The notes under the pieces are model-generated. The model did no database searches and was not told the DNA's origin. It was given only the letters and a program-made list of their open reading frames with translations. DNA of 48,698 nt from Prosthecobacter algae. GTDB lineage: Bacteria > Verrucomicrobiota > Verrucomicrobiia > Verrucomicrobiales > Verrucomicrobiaceae. Numbering within the stretch: position 1 is the stretch's first letter; every line of letters starts with the position of its first letter. The translations under genes were made by a program, and so were the position numbers. The stretch lies in NCBI RefSeq assembly GCF_039542385.1, contig NZ_BAABIA010000015.1, positions 1 to 48,698 on the forward strand. The letters run 5' to 3'. Of the stretch, positions 41,955 through 48,698 are shown piece by piece.

Positions 41955-43107
41955 ATCCACTCACGTCAGCTCCTCTCGCCAAATAGCTGAGGATCACAGC
42001 TTGCCTCCCGCTTTTGGCACCTCGAATCCAGTTGCCTTAAAAGCCCTGCGTTCATTGATCACTGCGCCGCAAAACGAATCAGTGGAGAAAGATGCATTGC
42101 AGCTTTCAGGCGATGAGGCGGGGACAATCTCCGAAACTCATGAGCTGGCGGCTCATTTCATTTCCTCACAAAAATCACCTTTCACTGATTCCCCCTCATC
42201 TGCTCCCCTCAGCTCTTCGGGGAAAGATTCAGAGGTCACCATTACCACAAAATCCACCGCTTCCTCAGATTCCACATTCCCAGACCCCGGACTCATTGAG
42301 GCGCTGCGTGCCCTCCTAGGCCACCCCACTCAAGCTTCATCCGCTTTTCAACCCATCACTACTCCGGTTGAAGCTAAAGACAGCGGCTCCACACGCGTGT
42401 TGGAAATCGTGCAATCTTTGCTCAGTGAAGAAACACTACCAGTTACTTCTCTGCCTCTATTGATCCAAGTGCGCGATGCACTGGCTCAGAATAAAGGAGA
42501 CTTGAACGATCAGCAAGAAACCCTCGCACAGATTCGGGCACTTATTGAAGCCCTGCCATCCCAGGCTGGTGCTGTCCAAGAAAGTCCTTTTGAAGATTCC
42601 GCTGATTTCCCACCTACCCTTGAAATGCCAGAACAAGAAACGCCCAACTTGGGTCAGGTGATTTTGCAATCTCTTGGCACTCAGTCATCAGCATCTACCG
42701 CCCATGCCGTAACCTCCGTCAGCCAACCTGAGCATCTCGAGCGTGTAGAGAAGTTCAGTGCGCTGATTACAGAAATGGCAGACCGCGTACTCGTCACGGA
42801 TCCCCTCCATGGACAGACCCAGGAAGTCCGTATTCAGCTCGCAGAGTCCGTCATGCCCGGAACCGAGGTGCGTGTCTGGCGTGAACAAGGCGGGCAACTG
42901 CGCGTCGATTTTGATACCACCTCCGGCTATTGGGCGCGTGTCCTCAATGAGGCCTCTCCGCTTCTCACACAACGTCTCAATGAGCGGCTAAACCTGACGG
43001 ATGCTGTCCTTGTCAACGTGCAGCAGCAGGGCGGTCAGCCGGAAGACGGGCGCTCCCGCAATCGCCACACCCCCTGGGACATGACCGGACAGGATGCTCC
43101 TCAATAA
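41941..43107 (+). CDS. sctP: Needle length regulator SctP
   Basis: The ATG of MNSIESTHVSSS gives 388 residues; the frame stays open upstream, antisense-free but inside sctO, so the overlap start is chosen. The N-terminal 280 residues are Ser/Thr/Pro/Gln-rich and disordered, as expected of a molecular ruler. The C-terminal part (about 285-370) resembles the substrate-specificity-switch domain: VRIQLAESVMPGTEVRVWRE, GGQLRVDFDTTSGYWARVLN and LLTQRLNERL. It would set needle length and switch SctU to late substrates. Sequence is poorly conserved in this family; order sctO-sctP-sctQ is decisive. Confidence 0.82.
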   Translation: MNSIESTHVSSSRQIAEDHSLPPAFGTSNPVALKALRSLITAPQNESVEKDALQLSGDEAGTISETHELAAHFISSQKSPFTDSPSSAPLSSSGKDSEVTITTKSTASSDSTFPDPGLIEALRALLGHPTQASSAFQPITTPVEAKDSGSTRVLEIVQSLLSEETLPVTSLPLLIQVRDALAQNKGDLNDQQETLAQIRALIEALPSQAGAVQESPFEDSADFPPTLEMPEQETPNLGQVILQSLGTQSSASTAHAVTSVSQPEHLERVEKFSALITEMADRVLVTDPLHGQTQEVRIQLAESVMPGTEVRVWREQGGQLRVDFDTTSGYWARVLNEASPLLTQRLNERLNLTDAVLVNVQQQGGQPEDGRSRNRHTPWDMTGQDAPQ

Positions 43108-43150
43108 CTCACCCCATACCAGAGTGAGCCACCCCCTCCATCCCCTGCCC

Positions 43151-44122
43151 ATGTCCAGATCACGCTCAGAATTCATTCGGCTGGCCAATCGCATTGCGGG
43201 AAAAAACCGCCCGTTAAACTTCACCTGGAACGCGCAACCTACGCAGTTTGTTTTCTCGAATCTTCTCCAGCGCCCACGTGGGAGCTGGAGCCTCCAGATC
43301 CGCATGGGCGGTCATGCTTTGCAGGTGGAAATCAACCGCCTGCCAGAACTCGCCTGGGTATCCCCTGAGCTTGCCGGCATAGATCTCCATGACCTTCCTG
43401 GTGAACTGGCCTGCGGTCTTATTGAGTCATCCTTCGGAGAAATCTTCACCGCACTCACTAAAGCCGGGATTGATGTCAGCATTCTCAGCATGGAGCCCTT
43501 CAGTTTCCGCCAGTCATCGGCGGAGATCATTCAATGGAGCATCCATCGCGGTCATGAATCGCACTGGATGCATGGCAGCATCGCCGGAGATGATGCCGCA
43601 TTGGCCCATCTCGCCAGCTTGATGGAGCGTGCACCGGTCTCCCCAAGCGCAGATGATGCAGTTATTCCTGTGCCGATAGATCTCATCGCAGGAACCATGC
43701 ATGTGAGCTTGGCCGACTTGCAGGCGCTGGAGTTGCACGATGTGCTGCTGGCCGACTTGAAGAGCTACCAGAGCCAGCGCGAGTGCACTCTGAATGCCGC
43801 CCGCAGAGCCTTGGGCAAAGGCCACTTAGAGGCCAGCACTTTTACCCTCAAACACCTGACCTCCAAACCCGCCACCACTATGGGAGACGCCGCGTCCGTA
43901 TCCGTCAATGATCTTGAAATCGAACTGACCTTCGTGGTCGGCCAGACCACCCTCACCGTCGGCGAGCTGCGCCACTTGGCTCCGGGCTTCACCTTTGAAC
44001 TGCCCATCTCCTCAGGCGATGGGCTGCTCATCTGTGCCAATGGCAAAACAATTGGCCGAGGCGAACTTATTGAGGTGGGAGATCACCTCGGAGTGCGGGT
44101 CACGGAATTTTCTGCATCATGA
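43151..44122 (+). CDS. sctQ: Sorting platform C-ring protein SctQ
   Basis: The ATG of MSRSRSEFIRLA gives 323 residues; another in-frame ATG at 43094 overlaps sctP. The C-terminal 80 residues are a SpoA (FliN-like) domain: LEIELTFVVGQTTLTVGELR, LAPGFTFELP and GRGELIEVGDHLGVRVTEF. A second, diverged SpoA-like domain lies near 190-235 (VPIDLIAGTMHVSLADLQAL). SctQ forms the pods that receive chaperone-effector complexes. An in-frame ATG at 43880 could start a separate C-terminal product, as known for YscQ. Confidence 0.92.
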   Translation: MSRSRSEFIRLANRIAGKNRPLNFTWNAQPTQFVFSNLLQRPRGSWSLQIRMGGHALQVEINRLPELAWVSPELAGIDLHDLPGELACGLIESSFGEIFTALTKAGIDVSILSMEPFSFRQSSAEIIQWSIHRGHESHWMHGSIAGDDAALAHLASLMERAPVSPSADDAVIPVPIDLIAGTMHVSLADLQALELHDVLLADLKSYQSQRECTLNAARRALGKGHLEASTFTLKHLTSKPATTMGDAASVSVNDLEIELTFVVGQTTLTVGELRHLAPGFTFELPISSGDGLLICANGKTIGRGELIEVGDHLGVRVTEFSAS

Positions 44123-44799
44123 CCTCTTTTCAAATCCCCGATCCTCTCACGCTGATCTTGTTGACGGCGGTGCTCTCGATGGCCCCGTTCTTTGCGATCA
44201 TGGCGACCTCGTATGTAAAGCTGGTGGTTGTGCTCAGCCTGGTGCGCAATGCCTTGGGGATCCAGCAAATCCCACCCAACATGGTGCTCAATGGCATCGC
44301 TGTTATTCTCACCATTTACATCATGGCCCCGGTGGGCCAGGCGACTTTTGCCTCCGTGGAAAACGAAGATTTTAAAGACTTCAATGCCGCCAAGCTGCGC
44401 GTGGTCTTAGAGAAGGGCAGCACGCCCATTCGTCAGTTCTTAGACAGGCACACGTCCTCACATGAGAAGAAGTTTTTCCTCGATACAGCACGCCGTGTGT
44501 GGGGTAATCAATCGAAGATTGAGATCTCTGACAACAGTTTCTTTGTCCTCATCCCCGCGTTCACAGTCAGTGAGCTCACCGCAGCTTTTCAAATCGGGTT
44601 CCTTCTCTACCTACCCTTCATTGCGATTGATCTCATCGTGTCCAACATCCTTTTGGCCATGGGCATGATGATGGTGTCCCCGATGACCATTTCCCTGCCC
44701 TTCAAGCTCCTGCTCTTTGTGCTCATTGATGGCTGGGCACGCCTGATTCACGGGCTCGTTCTCACCTATGTCATCCCGGCCGCAGGCGGGGGCGGGTAA
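44119..44799 (+). CDS. sctR: Export apparatus protein SctR
   Basis: A 226-residue FliP/YscR homologue with four membrane segments. Family signatures are PFFAIMATSYVKLVVVLSLV, RNALGIQQIPPNMVLNGIAV, FFVLIPAFTVSELTAAFQIG, FLLYLPFIAIDLIVSNILLA and MGMMMVSPMTISLPFKLLLF. It builds the core of the export gate with SctS and SctT. The start overlaps the sctQ stop (ATGA). Confidence 0.97.
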   Translation: MTSFQIPDPLTLILLTAVLSMAPFFAIMATSYVKLVVVLSLVRNALGIQQIPPNMVLNGIAVILTIYIMAPVGQATFASVENEDFKDFNAAKLRVVLEKGSTPIRQFLDRHTSSHEKKFFLDTARRVWGNQSKIEISDNSFFVLIPAFTVSELTAAFQIGFLLYLPFIAIDLIVSNILLAMGMMMVSPMTISLPFKLLLFVLIDGWARLIHGLVLTYVIPAAGGGG

Positions 44800-44819
44800 T
44801 CCATTGCCTTTTTCATCGA

Positions 44820-45089
44820 ATGAACCAAAACTTTCTTCTCGAAACGACCAATCAGGCCCTCATTCTGGTGCTGATTCTGTCCATGCCACCCATCATCGTG
44901 GCCACCGTGGTGGGCGTGTTGGTCAGCTTGATCCAGGCCCTGACGCAAGTGCAAGAACAGACGCTCGGCTTCGCGGTCAAACTGATCGTTGTCACCGTCG
45001 TATTGCTTCTCACAGCCGGCTGGACAGGCGCGGAGATGTTCAAGTTCACGCTGCATATCTTTGACACCTTTCCGACTCTCCGGCGATGA
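44820..45089 (+). CDS. sctS: Export apparatus protein SctS
   Basis: An 89-residue FliQ/YscS homologue with two membrane helices in a hairpin: ALILVLILSMPPIIVATVVG and the conserved LVSLIQALTQVQEQTLGFAV, then KLIVVTVVLLLTAGWTGAEM. The QALTQxQEQTL turn is the family signature. It surrounds the SctR/SctT gate. Its stop overlaps the sctT start. Confidence 0.97.
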   Translation: MNQNFLLETTNQALILVLILSMPPIIVATVVGVLVSLIQALTQVQEQTLGFAVKLIVVTVVLLLTAGWTGAEMFKFTLHIFDTFPTLRR

Positions 45090-45880
45090 TGAATGACCAG
45101 GATGTGCGAACGATCTTTCTCATCGTGGCCTTTACAGTGCCGCGCATGATGTCGGCCTTGCTCATTTCTCCTTTTTTTGGCGATCAGTTCATCCAAGGCA
45201 TGGCGCGCCAGGTCGTGATCATCTCGCTGAGCCTGATGGCCATCCCCATAACCCTCCAATCAGGAATCACCGTGCCTGAAAATAGCTTCTGGCCTTTGTT
45301 CCTCCTGGGCGTGCTGATCAAAGAAATCGCCATCGGCATGTTGATCGGTTTCGGCACTGGCCTGGTTTTTTGGATTGCTGAGGGCACCGGCTTTTTCATC
45401 GATAACCAGCGTGGCAGTTCCATGGCGGAAATGTTTGATCCCATGTCAGGCGGCAGCAGTTCTCTCTTTGGCGTCTTGTTTACCAAGGTGCTCGGCGTGC
45501 TCTTCTTCCTCGGTGGCGGCTTCTCCGCCTTTCTCACGATCGTCTATGACAGCTACCTGACTTGGCCGGTCTTCTCCTACTTCCCCCAGTTCCAGCCCAC
45601 CTTTGCCATGGCCAGTCTAAATCTCCTCGACGGCATCATGGGACTCATCGTCACCTACTCGGCACCCATCATCATCGCCATGTTCATTGCCGAATTTGGC
45701 CTTGGTTTGATGAACCGCTTCAGCCCACAATTGAACGTCTTCTTTTTGGCCATGCCAGTGAAAAGCGGCATCGCCTCCCTGCTCATTATTTTCTACCTCG
45801 TCTTCCTGCTGAACTTTTTCAAAGGCCAGATCATGACGCCAGAGAAGTGGAACTTTTTTTACCAGGGGTTCTTTAAATGA
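45086..45880 (+). CDS. sctT: Export apparatus protein SctT
   Basis: A 264-residue FliR/YscT homologue with six hydrophobic segments. Recognisable stretches are FTVPRMMSALLISPFFGDQF, LLGVLIKEIAIGMLIGFGTG, LVFWIAEGTGFFIDNQRGSS, FGLGLMNRFSPQLNVFFLAM and PVKSGIASLLIIFYLVFLLN. It closes the SctR5S4T1 gate. The start overlaps sctS by four bases, and sctU follows after three. Confidence 0.97.
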   Translation: MMNDQDVRTIFLIVAFTVPRMMSALLISPFFGDQFIQGMARQVVIISLSLMAIPITLQSGITVPENSFWPLFLLGVLIKEIAIGMLIGFGTGLVFWIAEGTGFFIDNQRGSSMAEMFDPMSGGSSSLFGVLFTKVLGVLFFLGGGFSAFLTIVYDSYLTWPVFSYFPQFQPTFAMASLNLLDGIMGLIVTYSAPIIIAMFIAEFGLGLMNRFSPQLNVFFLAMPVKSGIASLLIIFYLVFLLNFFKGQIMTPEKWNFFYQGFFK

Positions 45881-45883
45881 GTC

Positions 45884-46930
45884 ATGAGCGAGAAGACTGA
45901 GCAACCCACACCAAAGAAGCTGCGTGACGCACGCCAGAAAGGGCAGGTCGCGAAGAGTCAGGATGTCAACGCAGCCGCCTTGACGATCGCGTGCTTTGTC
46001 ACCATCTCCGCTTTATGGTTTCCTTATGTCGAGGAATGCAAGGCGCTGATGACGCTGCCCACGGAATTTTACACCCAGCCTTTTCGAGAGGTGGTTGATG
46101 AAGTGCTCTATGCCGTTGTCATTAAGATCCTCCTTCTCTCCGCCCCCTTGCTGGCAGTAGTCATGATTGTGGGGATAGCGGTGAATTTTTCCCAAGTTGG
46201 TTTTATGCTCGTGTTTGAGCCGATCAAACCAGAGCTAAAAAAGATCAATCCTCTGGATAAGGCCAAGCAGATGTTTTCGATGAAAAACCTCGTCGAATTT
46301 GGCAAGTCCGCGCTCAAAGTCATCATCATCGCCGTCCTCATTTACCTTGTCACAAGGGATGCCCTTGATCCCCTCACCCGCATTCCTTATGCAGGCAAAG
46401 AAGGGGTGATGCAGTCTCTCAAACCCATGCTCAGCACGCTGGCGGTGAACATCACCCTGGCTTACATAGTGATCGCCGCCGCAGACTACTTCTTCCAGAA
46501 GTTTCAGCACACGAAACAACTGAAGATGAGCAAGGATGAAGTGAAGCGCGAGTATAAGGAGAGCGAGGGCAACCCCGAGATCAAAGGCAAGCGCAAGCAG
46601 CTCCATCAGGAAATGGTGATGAACGACACCATGGAGCGCACCCGCAAGTCCAGCGTCGTGGTGACAAATCCCACCCACCTCGCCATCGCCATCTATTATC
46701 AGGAAGAGGACAATCAAATGCCCAAAGTTCTGGCCAAAGGTGAGGACGACGTGGCGCGACGGATGGTGGAGGTGGCGAAGCAAGAAGGCATCCCCATCAT
46801 GCAGCACATTCCCTTAGCACGCGCCTTGTATGAAAAGGTAGACATGGACCGCTTTGTGCCCGCAAACCTCATTGAACCCATGGCTGAGGTGTTGCGTTGG
46901 GTGAAGGAATTTCACGAGCAACAGCACTGA
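45884..46930 (+). CDS. sctU: Autoproteolytic switch protein SctU
   Basis: A 348-residue FlhB/YscU homologue beginning with the typical MSEKTEQPTPKKLRDARQKG. Four membrane segments span about 30-205, then a charged linker (KDEVKREYKESEGNPEIKGK) and the cytosolic domain with the self-cleavage site NPTH at 262-265 (VVVTNPTHLAIAIYY). VPANLIEPMAEVLRWV closes the domain. Cleavage between Asn and Pro allows the switch from early to late substrates. It is the last gene of the apparatus operon and faces the sigma factor gene. Confidence 0.97.
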   Translation: MSEKTEQPTPKKLRDARQKGQVAKSQDVNAAALTIACFVTISALWFPYVEECKALMTLPTEFYTQPFREVVDEVLYAVVIKILLLSAPLLAVVMIVGIAVNFSQVGFMLVFEPIKPELKKINPLDKAKQMFSMKNLVEFGKSALKVIIIAVLIYLVTRDALDPLTRIPYAGKEGVMQSLKPMLSTLAVNITLAYIVIAAADYFFQKFQHTKQLKMSKDEVKREYKESEGNPEIKGKRKQLHQEMVMNDTMERTRKSSVVVTNPTHLAIAIYYQEEDNQMPKVLAKGEDDVARRMVEVAKQEGIPIMQHIPLARALYEKVDMDRFVPANLIEPMAEVLRWVKEFHEQQH

Positions 46931-46962
46931 CCGCCCCCCTTCGCCAACCGGACTCAGTAGAG

Positions 46963-47730
46963 TTAAGAAGCCACTGCCTCCAGCAGCAAACGAATCTCTT
47001 GCTCGATGTCCATGGGATCTTCCACCGTCTGTGCGATCTCAGCACGAAGGAGCTCCCCGTAACGTTTCCTCATGCGAAAGACAGACACTGCCACAGTGCC
47101 AGTGCTCATGCCCAGTTCTCGGGCCAGCTCTTCATAAGAATTGGGATTGGCACTGCTCGCCAGGTAAGGCTGCATCGCCTTGAAGAGCTTTTCCTTGCCA
47201 CAACTAGCATAATCTTCTTCCAAGGCCTTCACGGCACGATGAAGGAGGTTCTCGGCCCAGTTGCGCTGAAAAAGTTTCTCTGGGGAATCCGGATGGGCGA
47301 TTTCACGTTCGAAGCGTTCCTCTCCTTCCTCAATTTCAAAAGGAACAAAAGTAACCTTCCCACCTCTCTTTTCGGTTCTCTGTTTCCGCGCCTCATTGCT
47401 CACAAAATGCCGTAGCGCACCGAGCAAGAAAGAGCGAAAACGCCCTCTTTCAGGATCCGCATGGGACAGGACATTATTTTCCAGAACATGCGCGAAGAAC
47501 CCCTGAGCCAAATCTTCGGCATCTTCAGGGGAGTAATTCTGCCGCCGCACAAACGCGTAGATCGGATACCAGCAGGCACGGCACAGGTGCTCCATATCCT
47601 TCATCGCCGCCTCATTTCCCAAATCGGAAGCCCTGATGACCATGCTCCAACGAGTCGTTTTAAAAGCTTCTTTGGGCTTTCCAACGGCCTCGGGCAGGTT
47701 CTTGTTCGAATTGGGAAAGGGTATAGACAT
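46963..47730 (-). CDS. ECF-type RNA polymerase sigma factor
   Basis: The 255-residue protein has a sigma-2 region (FKTTRWSMVIRASDLGNEAA, YPIYAFVRRQNYSPEDAEDL, FRSFLLGALRHFVSNEARKQ) and a sigma-4 helix-turn-helix (SYEELARELGMSTGTVAVSV, followed by FRMRKRYGELLRAEI). A C-terminal tail of about 25 residues (PMDIEQEIRLLLEAVAS) is typical of planctomycete/verrucomicrobial ECF proteins. It converges with sctU, 32 bases apart, with no anti-sigma gene beside it. No AraC-type activator of the ExsA/VirF kind is present in the window, so this is a candidate regulator of the locus, though many such genes exist per genome. Confidence 0.85.
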   Translation of the reverse strand: MSIPFPNSNKNLPEAVGKPKEAFKTTRWSMVIRASDLGNEAAMKDMEHLCRACWYPIYAFVRRQNYSPEDAEDLAQGFFAHVLENNVLSHADPERGRFRSFLLGALRHFVSNEARKQRTEKRGGKVTFVPFEIEEGEERFEREIAHPDSPEKLFQRNWAENLLHRAVKALEEDYASCGKEKLFKAMQPYLASSANPNSYEELARELGMSTGTVAVSVFRMRKRYGELLRAEIAQTVEDPMDIEQEIRLLLEAVAS

Positions 47731-47887
47731 AGTTACCGGAGAAACAGCGCCAATTGAGCGCTACTGAAAGCCCTAAGAACTCTGAAATGCAAGCCTTTAG
47801 CGGTTGGAAAGAACGTCGCTAAACCGGGAAAATGATCACACGCAGCAACGCAAAGCCCCATTCGCCTTCTTCGATCAGTAGGGGTAG

Positions 47888-47907
47888 GGACGCGCTGCGC
47901 CGCGTCC
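47888..47907. repeat. GC-rich palindromic element (REP-like candidate)
   Basis: GGACGCG and CGCGTCC form a perfect 7-bp inverted repeat around the hexamer CTGCGC. It sits in intergenic DNA between the sigma factor gene and the last ORF. No T-tract follows, so it is not a typical terminator. It resembles short dispersed palindromes of this class seen between genes in Verrucomicrobia, but only one copy was noticed here. Confidence 0.5.
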
Positions 47908-48041
47908 GACTCTTCCGTGGGCGAAGGCGGCAGTCCAGATGAACGCCGTTTGGCCTTCGACATTCACACATCTCTGTCGCCATTCAACACTCGAACGTCG
48001 CACAACGTGTCCCTCCCCCCACCAAGCCCCAATCTCGCAAG

Positions 48042-48070
48042 TTGCCACCCATCGCAAAACATTATATTAT
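48042..48070 (+). promoter_or_regulatory. Sigma-70-like promoter of the terminase-like ORF
   Basis: TTGCCA, a 17-base spacer and TATTAT form a good match to the sigma-70 consensus in a local AT-rich patch within C-rich DNA. The start codon of the last ORF lies 30 bases after the -10 box, leaving a leader of about 25 bases. Confidence 0.55.
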
Positions 48071-48100
48071 AGATAAATCATTCAAACCTGGAACCCTTCC

Positions 48101-48698
<598 letters not shown>

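Larger units (their letters stand above)
47731..48100. other. Gene-poor stretch between sigma factor and terminase-like ORF
   Basis: About 370 bases without a convincing gene. It should hold the promoter of the minus-strand sigma factor gene, a GC-rich palindrome at 47888-47907 and the promoter of the rightward ORF at 48042-48070. An open minus-strand frame across 47733-47963 is Arg/Pro-rich, overlaps the palindrome and looks non-coding. Confidence 0.5.

Noticed and set aside
47733..47963. 76-residue minus-strand frame upstream of the sigma factor
   Set aside because: Arg/Pro-rich, overlaps a palindromic element, and its composition is typical of GC-rich non-coding DNA.

Overview
The window reads as a chromosomal contig from a verrucomicrobium (Prosthecobacter/Verrucomicrobium-like). 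Taxonomy is inferred from the kinase-WD40 and TPR-glycosyltransferase proteins, an ECF sigma factor of the type common in the Planctomycetes-Verrucomicrobia group, and leaders that almost all lack a Shine-Dalgarno motif. No rRNA, tRNA, CRISPR array or insertion sequence was recognised.

Left flank (1-8116, all on the minus strand): the 3' part of an endonuclease/exonuclease/phosphatase gene, an OmpA-domain protein with a proline-rich hexapeptide repeat, a 1181-residue Ser/Thr kinase with WD40 repeats, and a TPR protein with a glycosyltransferase-like C-terminus.

Effector island (8133-19610): divergent chaperone-effector modules on either side of 14535-14726. Leftward are a CesT-like chaperone with a kinase effector, a small membrane ORF, and a second chaperone with a GlnD-like nucleotidyltransferase effector. 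Rightward are a chaperone with an effector carrying an 'HSS...SGHY' module shared with plant IQM proteins, then two tandem chaperones followed by a nucleotidyl cyclase of the anthrax edema factor/CyaA/ExoY class. Every catalytic residue I can place from memory in that cyclase is conserved.

Translocation region (19617-28081): an LcrR-like regulator (minus strand), a 1043-residue protein with a DUF1521-like domain and a canonical EF-hand loop, then genes in the Yersinia lcrG-lcrV-lcrH-yopB-yopD order.

Apparatus operon (28206-46930, plus strand, nearly gap-free): sctW(yopN)-tyeA-sycN-sctX-sctY-sctV-yscB-like-sctC-sctD-yscE-like-sctF-yscG-like-sctI-sctJ-sctK-sctL-sctN-sctO-sctP-sctQ-sctR-sctS-sctT-sctU. 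This fuses the Yersinia yopN-yscV, virC and virB gene blocks into one run. It is a complete type III secretion system (T3SS) of the Ysc lineage, including the lineage markers SctX, SctY, TyeA and separate needle chaperones.

Right flank (46963-48698): a convergent ECF sigma factor, a gene-poor stretch with a GC-rich palindrome, and a 3'-truncated ORF with a terminase-small-subunit-like N-terminus that runs into 47 consecutive C, which is probably a sequencing artefact.

Together the genes describe a machine able to inject a kinase, a nucleotidyltransferase, a nucleotidyl cyclase and at least one unclassified protein into a eukaryotic host or predator. Secretion of the effectors is inferred from gene context and chaperone pairing and is not shown directly.
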